A DNA stretch of 64,000 bases from Mytilus trossulus (lineage: Eukaryota > Mollusca > Bivalvia > Mytilida > Mytilidae): positions 26,015,930-26,079,929 of the forward strand of contig NC_086376.1 of NCBI RefSeq assembly GCF_036588685.1, read 5' to 3'. A program made the translations under genes and the position numbers. A model generated the notes under the pieces. The model was not told where the DNA came from. It made no database searches and saw only the letters and a program-made list of their open reading frames with translations. Position 1 is the first letter of the stretch. Each line of letters begins with the position of its first letter. This document shows, in pieces, positions 12,838-26,500 of the stretch.

Positions 12838-13370
12838 CTATTACAACATTAGATGAACTGCATGTTTTACCAGTAAAGCAGAATCATCAGATAAAACATT
12901 GTTTGAGTTAATGTCCTTAAAGGACAGTTTTATATTATTTCTAACTGAAGATAAAACATTTCAACAAAACTGATACCGAAAATGAACAACACTTACCAAT
13001 AACACAACCCCAAAACAGCAAAAAACTAGCTGATAATGAAAGTCATCAACACAGATAGAAAAAACAAAAATACTAAAACAAGTTAAGAAAAAAGAAGGTA
13101 CCAAAAAAGTACTAAAGCATAATACTGAAGGAATAACTTTTGAAACCATTACACAAGTTAAGACAATAAAACACTGATCGACAAAAGAAGGTAACAACAA
13201 AAGTACCATAGCATAATATTGAAGAAATAAACCAAAAATAAGCTCTGAATATATATATAAACAACAAGTTATTACTGATTAACCTGTGAAATTATTATTT
13301 TTTTTGGTAAAAACTTCAACTGTACTGGTATTTGACATCAAGTGGTCAGAAAAAGAAAGAAACAATAATG

Positions 13371-13650
13371 TGTCCCAAGTACAAAGATGCCTCACTTGCA
13401 CTATCATTTTCTATGTTCAGTGGACTGTGAAATTGGGTAAAAACTCTAATTAGGCAATAAAATTAGAAAAAACATTTCAAAGGGAACATGTGTTCTAAGT
13501 TTCAAGTTGATAGGACTTCAAATTCATCAAATTCTTCCTTGACCAAAAACTTTAACCTTGAAACGAGACAAATGGACGGATGAATGAACGAACAGATCCA
13601 CAGACCAGAAAATATAATGCACCTTTACTATCGTAGTTGGAGCATTAAAA
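13371..13650 (+). repeat. dispersed repeat, copy 2 of the 1197-1656 family
   Basis: It aligns with copy 1 from 'gtgtcccaagtacaaagatg' through 'cagaccagaaaatataatgc'. It carries one subunit instead of two and sits about 200 bp before the splice acceptor of the 13847 exon. Confidence 0.8.
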
Positions 13651-13846
13651 AACATTTTAAAATGAATATTTGGGGTTCGTGTTGTTTATTCTTTAGTTTT
13701 CTATGTTGTGTCATGTGTACTATTGTTTTTCTGTTTGTATTTTTCATTTTTAGCCATGGCGTTGTCAGTTTGTTTTAGATTTACGAGTTTGACTGTCCCT
13801 TTGGTATCTTTCGTCCCTCTTTGATTTAAATTGTTTTATATTTTAG

Positions 13847-14889
13847 ATGAGATCATGGACAATACAGTGACTAAAAGAAAAGATGGATGTGTAGATTGTG
13901 AGTCTGCTACACTGAAGAAGGCTCGACATTCATGGCAGGTGAAGAGAAGTAACAGAGAAGACATCTCTAGTGTTACTGACGTTGTAATCTGTGACAATAT
14001 CTCATCATGTCAACATTGTAATTTAAGGGGAGATAAATCTCTTTGTGAGTGTAACCCAGATGTCAAATTCAATAAACCTGCAGAGATTTCTGAAAAAGAC
14101 ATGGACTGTTCATCATCAAATATGATGGCTCCTACATTTGTTAGACATGAGTCTCAAATAAACCAGGTAAAAAAGTATGACTATTCCGACCAAAAATCTG
14201 AAGGAACAACCAGCACACCATATTTACAGAACACAGTCTCATCAGCAATACCAGACTATTGTAGCAGTATTCATAACTTTTCTAGAACAAGTAGTCCAGT
14301 TAGTTCAAGTGGTAATTTTAGTTTTGATGGGCAGCAGATTCATCAAGATATGCAAAAGGAGGACGGTAGAACTTCTGTTTCAACAAATCTCTCTAACAGA
14401 ACAAGCATACTGGCTCTCCCATCTAGTAGTACTGTTGATCCAGAAATAGAAGAGGAAGGATTATTGATATCACATCGTCAACGTGAAGAAGAACTCAACT
14501 TGTATCTTAAACGATGGCAAAATCAACACATTGCAAAATCTATCGTAGACAATGCTATTAATAAAACACTTGAAGAAATGGGGGTGTCACCAGAACCACA
14601 ACAATTTGTAACAAATTTAATAGAAAGTCAAGGAATTTCTGAAGCTATTAAATTACAGGGACTGATTCCCCAGTCACAATGCAATCATTTAGGTCCAGTA
14701 GAAGTTTTATCTAATTTTGCCGAGTCAAACACTTATTTTATGTCATTATCAAATCAACAAATATCTAACAACATATCAGATGTCGGTTTAAATGCAGGTA
14801 CATCCACAACAAACCATGACATATTGGATCATGCTGTTTCTGTTGCTATTGGCTCCAAGGGACTCATATTTCATGACCCAGGAAAATAA
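13847..14889 (+). CDS. unrecognised serine-rich protein, long terminal coding exon
   Basis: A pyrimidine-rich tract and AG at 13845-13846 precede an open frame. The first ATG is at 13855 (MDNTVTKRKDG), giving 344 aa to TAA at 14887-14889. The frame stays open back to the acceptor, but an upstream coding exon could not be shown, so this is probably exon 2 after a 5' UTR intron. Visible features: a basic N-terminus (KRKDG ... LKKARHSW), four spaced cysteines around residues 50-70 (SSCQHCNLRGDKSLCEC), a Ser/Thr-rich middle, and a helical, better-structured C-terminal third (RQREEELNLYLKRWQ onward to ILDHAVSVAIGSKGL). Codon use and length argue for a real gene. I do not recognise the family and assign no function. 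The adjacent KATNAL2 gene is transcribed away from it. Confidence 0.7.
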
Positions 14890-15460
14890 TTATACTGGAG
14901 TAATAGTACAGTCAAAGTATTATATTGAAATGAAATATGTATAATGTACTGATGGCAAGGAGATTTTTTTATTGAAACAACATTGTATGATCATGAATTT
15001 AACCCTGTATTATGTATATAAGCCTTTTACATAAACTTTGTACATGTACTCTTGCCAAGTTAACTCTACAAGAATACTTAAGAAGTTTTGTAAATTTAAT
15101 TAATGAATATCTTTAAAATCTCAAATCTTGATGTCTTGCTTTAAAACCTCACTTATCATGAACTTTATTTTTGAAGCTAAAATTATTGAAACAAAGTAAT
15201 TGTAAATTTTGAGAAAAAGGGCTTTGGTTTTATAAAGTGTAAATAGCTTGCATCCTCATTCTTTAGCTTAAAACTTATTAATATTCTCTTTAAATTTTAA
15301 GTATAATGCTAAATTTCTTTACACCAGGTAGTGCCTGGGTGTAAAATGTCAATAGATTGTGCCTATCCCAGGCAGTATAATCTTTAATTATTAGAAGAAG
15401 GCAGCTTTGCATAATAACTTATATATATTGTTTCATTTACCAGTTATAAACTGATTTTTA
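14890..15460 (+). other. 3' UTR/intergenic stretch
   Basis: AT-rich sequence after the 14889 stop, probably including the 3' UTR. I see no other feature here. Confidence 0.4.
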
Positions 15461-16186
15461 GCTCACCTGGCCCTTCAAGTGAGCTTTTCTCATCCATTGG
15501 CATCCGTCTTCATCCCTTAACTTTTACAAAGATCTTCTTCTCTGAAACTACTGAGTCAAGTTAAACCAAACTTGGTCTAATCATCCTTAGGGTATCTAGT
15601 TTTAAAAATGTATCTGACAACCCTGCCTAGATGGCTGCCATGACTGTAAATATAACATGGGAGTAAAATGCAGTTTTGAGGATATATCATTGAAACTAAA
15701 GCACTTAGAGCAAATTCGAAAAAGAAAAAATGTTCATCAGGTCAAGATCTACCTGCCCTGATCTAATCAGACAACTCTTTGTTGGGTTGATGCCTCTGAA
15801 TTGGTAATTTTGAGGAAAATTTTGCATTTTTATATATTATCTTGGATATAATATATTAGATGCAGATTAACTGTAAAGCAAAATTGTTCAGCAAAGTAAG
15901 ATCTACATGACCAAAATGGTCAGTTGACCCCATAAGGAGTTATTGTCCTTTAAAGTCATCTTTTACAATTTTTCGTTAATTAATTTAATCTTTTACAAAA
16001 ATCTTTTCCGCTGAAACTGCTGGGTCAAATCATTATAGAAAGAGATAACTGTAAACACCAAGAATGTTCATGATCAGTAAAGTAAGATCTACAAATAAGT
16101 AAACATGATCAAAATTGTCAATTGACCCTAAAGACTGCAGCACATAGATCAAGGTGAGCCACACAGGCTCTTGAGAGCCTCTAGGT
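15461..16186 (+). repeat. dispersed element bounded by 'AGCTCACCTGGCCC' and 'GGTGAGCCACACAGGCTC'
   Basis: It runs from 'tagctcacctggcccttcaa' to 'cacaggctcttgagagcc'. The ends are partly complementary. Internal text such as 'ctgaaactactgagtcaa' and 'ggtcagttgaccccataagg' is repeated within it. It is non-coding. Confidence 0.75.
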
Positions 16187-16779
16187 GTTTTGTTTTCATT
16201 TTGCTAACATGAATATACACACATTATCATTCAAACCAACTGTCACTTTCTTACTTAATAAGTTGTAAAAATATGTAAAATATACTTGTAATGTTATGAA
16301 GTGCCATTCTTATAATAAAATGTACATATACAAGCATGATACTATGACATTTTAGCATATTTCTATATTGACAGTATATTTAAAGCATAATATTTGTAAT
16401 CAGCTTTCAGTAGAATAGTACTAGTTTCTTACAAGAACTTTTTACCAAGAATGTGACTCGTCAATGAAATAATACTAGTATATAGATTTAAATTTCAAAA
16501 CTAGTTAATAATACATGTATGAACAGTGATATTTCAAGGGCAACATGTTGGGGTGTTGAAATTATCTTTTCAATCATGTATTAGTTCTTAATAAAATAAA
16601 ATATCTAAACATTATTAGTTTTGAGGACACAATGTCAAAACTACTAGAAACAGACAGAAATATCCTCTTTTATATATAAAATCAAATGTATTTGAATAAC
16701 TCTTCACAAGGAGAAACCACACTGCCACATGTTTGAAGAAGAAAAAAATCATGTATATCATAACAATATCAATGTTTTA

Positions 16780-18480
16780 TAATAATGAGGTCAAAGTCAG
16801 ATGAACATAGCCACACAGACATGTACACCTAGCAATCATTTCATACATCAAATATACATTTGTAGTTGACCTATTGCTTATGTTATTTGATAAACTGACA
16901 AAATTATAAAAACTTGGTCATTAATCAATGACCAATTCACATGCAATGAATCATGAAAATGAGGTCAAGTTAAGATAATACCTGTCAGACAGACATGTAC
17001 ACCTAACAATTGTCCAATGCAACAAACATAGCTGACCTATTGCTTTAAGTATTTGTAAAATCAACCAAAACAAAATGAGGTCAGGGACAGATGAAGTCTA
17101 CTATCCCATACAAATAATACAATCATCTCATACCTATATACCAAGGGGAAAAAACAGTCATATTTGTCAGACATGACCAAATCTGAAATTTGTTTGTCCT
17201 AAATGACAGAGTGGGTTTTTGGACAAATTTTATTTTTGTACAGAAATAATTTTGGTAATTTCATTGAGATTGGGTTTCTTAATCACCATTTTGAACTTGT
17301 TTTGTGACAAAATGTTGGTTATTGATTTGGGTTGCCAGGCAGGCGGCAGTCAAATAATGTTGTCTGTGCATTTATTCATGAACAGTTCAACCAAATCTTT
17401 TTAAATTTTAATATGCTGTTTCTGAAAACAAAATGGAGGTCGACAATTTTGACTTTTACCCTAAAGAAGTTATGGTTCTTGAAAGATTAAAAAATGGTGT
17501 TTCAAGTCCTGTCCATGCATTTACTCATAATCTCTTCAACCGAAGCTTTCAAAATCTTAATATGTTGTTACTGATTACAAAATGGAAGTCAAGTTCAATA
17601 ATGACGGTTTTGACTTTTACCATTCAGGAGTTATGGTTCTTGAAAGATTGAAAAATTTTGGTTCCAGTCAAGTTGTTGCATTTACTCATGAACCATTCAA
17701 CCATAGCTTTTCAAATTTTGATATGTTGTTACTGAGGACAAAATGAAGGTAAAATTTGATAGTCGATTTTCACTTTGACCGTTCATCAGTTATGGTTCTT
17801 GTGATATTGAAAAATGCCAGGACACAAATAAATGTTAATAAATCTGGTTTGCTGTTGCTCTGACAGCCTCTTGTTTTATTATGTCATCCCTCGTCTGTAT
17901 TAAAACTGCCACTCCAGTATAGTGTTATAATCCTGAGGTCCCTCCTAATAGCTATATTAATGCCTCTGCTGCCTCTCATATTGTGACTTTTGTTGCAGGC
18001 GAGACAATGAACCAAATATAGTTGACCTGTTAATTTTAGTAATTGAAAGAGTACCTATCAAACTTAACATTGACCAATGAACCATGAAAAGAAGATGGTC
18101 AGATGACGCCTGCCAGACTGAGATGTACACCTTGTATTCATTCAATACACTAACTAGAAGACCTACTACTTACAGTATAAGAAAAACAGACCACAACACA
18201 TGTTCTTCTTGCAATCATTTCATACACAATAAATAGAAGACCTACTGCTTATAGTATCTGAGAAACAGATCTCATAACATTACTTAAACCTTGATCACTG
18301 ATCCATGTTACGGTAAAGGTGAGAAAACTTTATATACAAATATATTTATCCTATTTCTCAAAATGAGTGAGAAATTCACATGACAAAAAAAATGTAGGCA
18401 TTTGCTGAACCATGAAAATGAGGTCAAGGACAATGGGCTTATGACAGATGGAAACTTAGTAATAATAGACATCTATGTAT
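16780..18480. repeat. interleaved dispersed repeats ('atgaggtcaaggtcagatga' type and ~165-bp tandem units)
   Basis: Units carrying 'agacatgtacacctaacaat' and 'gttgacctattgctta' occur near 16786-17110 and 18000-18480. Between them, 17375-17810 holds three ~165-bp units with 'agttatggttcttgaaagat' and 'atgttgttactga'. Small open frames here are shadows of the repeats. Confidence 0.7.
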
Positions 18481-18499
18481 ACAAAGTATGAAGCATCAA

Positions 18500-20010
18500 G
18501 GTCTTCTTTCCTCTGGAATATAAAGCTTTCTACAAATAGTTTACACTGCTGCACCACAACCAGATAGTATTACCAATATATCACATTTTGTGACTTCTTT
18601 TGCAGGCAAGAAAAGTCAACGAAAACACTTCAACAAAATTTTCCTCAACAACAATCAACCAAGACAAAAAATGGAGCATGACCTGGTTATTAGCTCTTGT
18701 CCACTAGGGGCTCTTCTCATCCTGCTCATATGAAATATCCAGTTTAAACATTGAATGAAGGAGGATGATTGGACTGCAGCTGCCACAAATGAAACAACCT
18801 GCCATATATAGCATAGATATCCTGTAATGATTACAAAAATCACAATATCATCCTTTAATTTTTTTAAGAGAGGACTACCTTTACTATTAAGAAACCTGTT
18901 AAATAAATTCTTGGTAAACCACAACATTCTTTCAAAGAATCCTGGTTGAAAACACAAGTCCTGAAATAATGGTTCAACTGATATATATATATGTTACAGT
19001 GAATTTGTATAATCAGGGATTATGAGGATGTTATTTGCGGTACATGTAAAGCAAGATTTGTTCTGTGGTGGTTTTTTTTGTGTTTATTTTTTTTTTCAAA
19101 TGAACAAGAAAGTCAAACTTATGTATAGAAAAACTAAGGATTGACAAAACTCTTTGTTGGCAAGCAGATTCATTGGATTTTTTTCTCCATACTCTATATT
19201 GGCCAAAATAGCAGTAGTCAAGATTGGTATCAGTTGGTCAAATCGTTTCAGAGGAGAAGATTTTTGTAAAAACTTGTATTGCCCTTTTGTACAGTTAAGA
19301 TAAAACAGTCACTTGTACACTAAATCTCTAAGAAAAAATATACAAAGTTCAGAAAACTACCATGCATGACTTGGGCCTATTATCATGTACAAGCAAATAC
19401 TTTCCTCCCATCAAAAAAGTTTGGAATAACAAAATAAAAATGCCATTTTTAAATGTCTACAAAAAACTTGGTTTCAGTGGCAACTGTTTCCATCTAAGGA
19501 AACAGATGTAAATTTATTTTAATCACATAAAAAATTAACAATAAACTTAATGCAACAGTATTCAACAAAAAGAGTTAATAAATCTGATCTAAGTTCATAT
19601 ATAATCACATACCAAGTGCTAACTTTTCAACAATATACATGTTCATTTCAAAAATATTTTTTTTATAAATAAATATAAACAATAGCATCAATATCACAAG
19701 TACATACATTTGTATTATCATATCATAAAACATGTGTACACATCTATTAAATAATTTTTATTTATGTAATATGTGTACACACTAAATCTAGTTTATCTTA
19801 TATTACATTGTTGTACACATTTTATATTGTATCAGCTTTTAAAACAATGCACATATGGTAAAAATGTAACTACCTAGAGGAATAGTTGAACAGGCTGCAA
19901 ATTAACAAAAAGTTGTAAATAAAATAATTTATTATGCAGGAATATTAATTTCAAAGTCAACTAATTCACACAATATAAATCAAGTAAAAGAACCTGCATA
20001 ATGTCAGTGT
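18500..20010. other. AT-rich intergenic stretch 3' of LRRC28
   Basis: No coding exon, inverted repeat or tandem array was recognised. The 3' UTR of LRRC28 may extend into its right end. Confidence 0.4.
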
Positions 20011-20035
20011 TTAGACCACAAAACAAGGACAAATA

Positions 20036-20518
20036 AAAGGTCCTCTGAACGTGGATATGGGCTCTGATGGATTTATTACTGTACAAAGACTAATGCTAAT
20101 AAAAGATCCTCTGAACGTGGATTTGGGCTTTGACAGATTTATCACTGTACAAAGACTAATGCTAATAAAAGATCCTCTGAACGTGGATTCGGGCTTTGAC
20201 AGATTTATCACTGTACAAAGACTAATGCTAATAAAAGATCCTCTGAACGTGAATTTGGGCTTTGACAGATTTATCACTGTACAAAGACTAATGCTAATAA
20301 AAGATCCTCTGAACGTGGATATGGGCTTTGCCGGATTTATCACTGTACAAGGACTAATGCTAATTAAAGGTCCTCTGAACACAGATTTGGGCTTTGATGG
20401 GTTTATAGCTATACAAGGACTAATGCTAATTAAAGGTCCTGTGAACGTGGATATGGGCTTTGACGGATTTATCACTATACCAGGACTAATGCTAACGAAA
20501 GGTCCTCTGAACGTGGAT
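20036..20518. repeat. 66-bp minisatellite overlapping the LRRC28 stop codon
   Basis: About 7.3 units of 'ggtcctctgaacgtggatat' plus 'gggctttgacggatttatca' and 'ctaatgctaat'. The 66-bp period is divisible by three, so both strands stay open as 22-residue repeats. On the LRRC28 strand the first unit encodes the final residues and the stop; the rest is in the 3' UTR. Confidence 0.9.
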
Positions 20519-23500
20519 ACACTACAGGCAGCCCATTACCAGTCCCATGAAAACATCTCTTTGTACACTGTAAGCTACAACACATGCCTAATATGTAGGC
20601 TGACTTGACATAGTCTTTGTATACAATAGGAAATCCTGATAGAAATATGTTGCTTTGACACATCTCACAATTAGCTAATGGACATGATAGTGTTGCACTC
20701 AAGTTGTAAGGAATACTGTCAATAATATCTGAAATATGAAGAAAAAATATTTAAATAAAACAGCAACATGCATTATAAATGATGTACCAGGTAATTGCCG
20801 AAGCAGTAAGCAGAGATTTTTTAAACTTTGTATTGACAATCTTTTCTATCAAGTTCAAAGATACATTTCAACCAATATTTTTTTTTAAATCTTTAAGTTA
20901 TCAAACAAACAAAAATATGAAAAATAACTTAAGCCTTCAAGTTTTGAACTATTTTATTGATATAAAGCAATTGTACCACTGCAAATGTACATCTTGAGAC
21001 AAACCTATTCAGGTGTTCTCTAAAAACAAGTTTAACCCTAACAAATGAATGTGTTAATTAATGGAAACTTGTAAGTGGTTGACTGGTTGTTTATATTTAT
21101 ATCTGAGGAGTTTTTCTTTTTATCAGTCCTTTAAATATTTTTCATTAATACAAGATCTTTAGTAGACTTTGAATTTACATTTGTACTTGTGGTTTGTTTA
21201 AATTTTTGCCAGTATAGTGCTTCCCATAAGATATAGACACTAATCTATTGTTGGGAACCATGTTGACAATAAGATGTCTTTTCTAGTTTCAATGAACTTT
21301 TCTGATTATCTCCCTTAATTCATATAGACATATACGATTTCTGTTTTATGTTAACCAACAAGCTTAAATGTTTTTCAAATTCAATCCTAAATAACCAGTT
21401 TTGTTAATCCAATCAAGAATGCAGATATTTTATTATTCATGATTCAATTATTAATGTAAACAATATTTTATTTAGAAACAGACACTGTAAACCAACTTAT
21501 TTTCGCTAATACTTTATTTCGCTTTTTTCCCAATCTAGTCCACTTTGCGACAATTTAATTTCACTATTTTCTTATTTACTTGATTTAGTTTGATAAGGAA
21601 AGATCCAAGTTATACATATTGGTGACAATTTCATTTCGCGTTATTTTTCTACTCGTGAAAGTCGCGAAAATAAATCGCTCACGAAATTTAATTGGTTATT
21701 AGTAAATACATACATACATCAATACAATATACTGTGGATTCATTTATTTTCGTGGGTACCAATTTTTGTGGATTGAGGAAAACTTTCATAATCGTGGATA
21801 CTGAATTTCGTGGTTTTGGCAATGTCTGCATATATTCCTTAAGATAATTTGTATTTCGTTGAATATTTAAATTTGTGGTTTCCCTGTGGTTTCCCTGTAC
21901 CCACGAATTCAACAAAAATTGATATCCAACGAATATTAATGAATCCACAGTGTACACCTTGATTGGAAAACAAGTGACAAGTCACTTATACAAATTCCTC
22001 TCCTTTATTCAATTATCAGAACATGCTTTTGTAAATACAGCAGTATGTCCGAAAAATTATTAGAATAGTACAGTACCTGATGTGAGTAAACTGGTGGCAG
22101 CCTTCCTCATTGCAAGTTCAGTGAGTGGTAGTATACACTGCTCCATATTACACACATGCTGTATGTCTGGTGGCAATAATATTGGTAACTTTTCTGTTAA
22201 TGTATGCTGGATATATACATAAGGAAAATGTTCTAAGATTTCTGGAGACAATGGCTCACAACCACAGCTAGAAATATTAGAAAAATACTATACAAATATA
22301 GCCTTTGTATGACAAGGATATATTGACCTGAAAGAAGTATATTGAAATGATGTTTTATTGTGATTTTTCTACATTCTTAAATGCCACTGGACTTTCAGAA
22401 ATTATAAAATCCATCGATGAATCTGTTTTTTCTGTTTCCATATTCATTCTCAAAATTGTATAATCAAAATGTTTTATTCAAGATATAAAGTAAAATAAGT
22501 TTATAAAATTAACAAAATAATATACCTATAGAAACCAATTTCTTTTCCTAACACAGTTGATGGCAAGGTATACAATCTTTCATTCTTATCTACATACAAA
22601 GTATGCAAGGCATCTTTACTACCTATATCTGAAGAACATTATAATTGCATGCCAATAAATATATTTCAGAAGTCAAGAAACACTATTTGGTAGTCAATAT
22701 GAGATATGAACGTTCTCAAAATGCTCATGCTCAGTTCATAAACTGTTTTCATAGACTATTGAGTTTTCAAAGACATGTTCATTTTTATTTCATGAAATAT
22801 TCTTGAATAAATTATGTTCTGAGAAGTTTAATACACTTACACATGATTATTGTCACATAAAAACTTCACTTTATGCAAGATAATGTATTATATTATTTAA
22901 TTATTGTAAATATACACTTATAATACCTTGAGGTAAAACATATAAGTTATTTCCAACAGCAGAAAATTCAATCAGATTCGTTAGGTTCCTTAGTTGTCGA
23001 GGAAGAAAGGTCAACTTGTTGTTGTCAAGGTTCAAGGTTAAAAGTTTTTCACAATATGATAGTTCTACTGGTATTGTAATTAAATTGTTATTGGCTACTT
23101 CTAAAGACCTCAATTCAGAAAGCTTTCCAATACCTGAAGAAAAATATAATTCTATAAAAATATAAGGCAAGGATTTGTATAATAAGATCTTTATACTATA
23201 CAAAGCATTGTATTAGGTATTAAACTGGGTTTGTTTGTCTAAATTGCTTTTGTACAGTTAATAAAAGACAGATAGATGGATATTGACCATTAAATGTTCC
23301 TTCCTTCATAGCTCTCTTTTCAAAGAATACAAGAATCTAAATCAATTATTTAGACACATTTAGCCAATTGTTGAAACCCATATTCTAACCTCTGCAAACG
23401 ATTTTTGCTTTGACTCGGGTATTATCAGATTTAATTATATCTAATTGATGTTTTGCACCATTTTTACAATTTATCAATCACTTTAAAACTTTAAATTGAG

Positions 23501-26500
23501 AGGTGATAGAATATATTAGTAAAATTAACTTCAGATTTTGGTAAAAATACTAACGATTTGCCAGTTATTGCAATACAAGAAATTATTTTCTTGTAAAAGT
23601 ATGATACATATATATATACATAAAAAGATAAATTTCATACTTCACTCTGTTTATATTATTGATAGTACAGGGGCAGATCCAGCCATTTTAAAAAAGGTGG
23701 TTCCTAACCCAGGACAAAGGGGGGGTTCCAATTACATGTCCCCATTCAAATGCATTGATCGTCCAAAAAAAGGGGGTTTCAACCCCCGGAACCCCCCCTC
23801 TGGAGCCGCGCCTGTAGTATATTTACATGTAGGAAGCCTGGATAATTTGTTGTTACACATCTGTAATTTCTGTAAATTCAACAGGTTCCCTAAGGCAGCT
23901 GGCAGACTTGTTAACTCATTCCCAGTAACATTTAAAGTATCTAGATTCTCCAAACATGCAATGGCTGTAAATAAACACAATAGATTAATAAACAAATGTT
24001 GAAACAGAGATGTGAAATAACAATTGAATGATGCAAATATTGTTTAAATGGAAACATTTCTAACAAGTAACTTATGCAAAAGTTTCAAATTCATTGGCCC
24101 ATAACATAATGATAACTATTAGAAGAAAAAGGAGTTGGGTAAAAATACTCTACATGCAAATGAGAAGTGCCAATACTAATAACAAAATATTTTCATGAAA
24201 ATTATGCAGGAGTTAATTTACCCGGACTGAAAGTGTCAGGATAAAAATAATCCAACTGCACATCATTGACTAACTATCATCACCACCACAGATTCTCCTA
24301 AAACAGACCTAATATACAAAGAGAGAGAGAGGAGATACTAAAGAGCAATCAAAACCTGTAAGTTAACTTCGTGTGAAAACAGTCAATACTAAATAATGGA
24401 CAAAAAGACATGACTAAAGAGAAAACTCGTGATCAAGCAACAAGAATCCATTTAAAACCAAGGTGAAACTCAGATGTAGTATTAAAAAAGGCTCTACTCT
24501 TGACACCAGCTGTGTTTGTCTTATTTCAAAATGTTGATTGGACATCAGAAATCTTTTGGTAGTGTACAAAAAATGGGATAAGGAATGAGTTCAAATACCA
24601 GTAAACCATAAATGTGCAGTGCTAAATACTGTGCATTTCAACTTTTATCCTATTTTCCCAGTGGTTTGACCTTTCAAGGTCACATCTGATATAAAAAGCA
24701 CACTAAGACTTGCCAGAACAAAAATTGCTTTGATAAAAAACAAACTGATAACAATAAAAGTCTAAACTAGATTATTTTCCTGTTGAAAAGCATATACATT
24801 GTATATATATTACCTTCTGGGAGAAACTGTAACTTGTTGTGATTTACAAATCTGAAAAATAATTGTCAATTATTTAGACTTTATACATTTCAAAAAAATA
24901 AATATGGTTGAATTTACAAAAGAAATTATATTAAGAGATGACTTAAATGAGCATATTATACATTTGTTATTTTTTTTAAGTGTATAACCTTGACTTATAT
25001 TAACCAATAATTCTTATATCATTTGCATATATATCTATAAATACTTGAATTGGATTGGTCAATTAGAATTTTTGTTTACACTTCGATAAACCATGTTTCT
25101 GAAACTACTTTCATAATCTATTCATGCGTGATACACATTCTTGCAGGGATACTGGGATTTTCAGCAAATTGAGATTATACAATAATTGCATAACAGTTGT
25201 GTCTATTTTAATGTATATAACAAACAAAAAATTTGAACCAACCGTTTTGTCAGAAAAAATACACTGGTTATATCGCAATTTGACAAACACCAATTTTGAT
25301 CATTGAGAAGCTTAATATTCCTTTTACAACACAACGTAATTAAAATGTTAAGCTGAGAGTTATCTCCCTGTAGTGTTAGGTACCACCTTAAATAAAATTC
25401 AGCGAAATTTCATGAAGGATTTGGCGAATTTTTGTCATGGCAAAACACGACTTAATACAAATGAAAATGTTCAAGGTTCAAGGGAAAGACTATTTCATTA
25501 CGTGAACGCTTCAAATGCGGATAATATTTAATTAAAATGAAGTTTTTTGAGGTAGGTGCTATTTCATTTTAGATTTTGTCCTTCAGACTTTTATTCAGTT
25601 TGTGAGTTAATTGCCCCGGTTTACACACCAATAACCTCTAGAAAAAATGTGTTTCATCCTATAATAAATAAACTAACTTCACTTATGAATAATGAATTAT
25701 CTCCTCTTTTAATATTGCAATATTTGTCTGCTTTAAATTTGTAAACATGAAACTAATACATTAAATATCAGATTAATGTATCACAAAGATTATACACACA
25801 CTTACAACTTTAATAATACCCTTTCCTAGGACTTTTAAAAATGTATTTAAATGTGGGTTTTTTTCTAAAATAATACTTACAGTCCAGTTAATGCTGAGAG
25901 GTTACCAAGATTTTCAGGCTGAAAAAATTGAAAAAATTGAAATAATCAAACACAATAAATCATAATTCATTAAATTCATCAAATATCTTCTAAGGAAAAA
26001 CCTAGTTTCCTATTTTGAATGCCATAAATCTTTTTGTGTTTATTGTTTTAGTAAATAAATATAATATGGCTAATTTTCTTCAATTTAATGAAGATTTTGT
26101 CTAATTTATATCCTTTCCATCTACTTAAATACTTCTACCGGTATACAGATTATCCTTATCAACATTTAAACCATATAGAAATGTTTTGTGTTTTTTCTTC
26201 TTCCAATTTTGCATAGGATTTAAATGAAGTATAAATATGTCTTCTTTCCCTTTTCTTAATTTTCCTTATTTGGATTGTGATGTTTCTCGTCACTATCTTA
26301 TGGTGTTTATATATCACAACTCATTCACTATGCCTGTGTCTGTAGTGATATTTTGGATTTCAATAAACATAATCTATGTATTACAGATTTTGTTTTCCAC
26401 AAAATTATACCACTAATTTTAAAATTCTTCCATGGAGACAAAGATTTGGTTTGAAAGTTTGACTGTACCGGTCATGCCTGTTGAAGTTTGGTTATACCGG

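Noticed and set aside
20011-20475. 154-codon open frame on the minus strand
   Set aside because: It is the same array in another frame, downstream of the LRRC28 stop; repeat-derived.
20051-20608. 185-codon open frame on the plus strand
   Set aside because: It is the 66-bp minisatellite read on the strand opposite LRRC28. A period divisible by three keeps any frame open, and there is no gene context on that strand.
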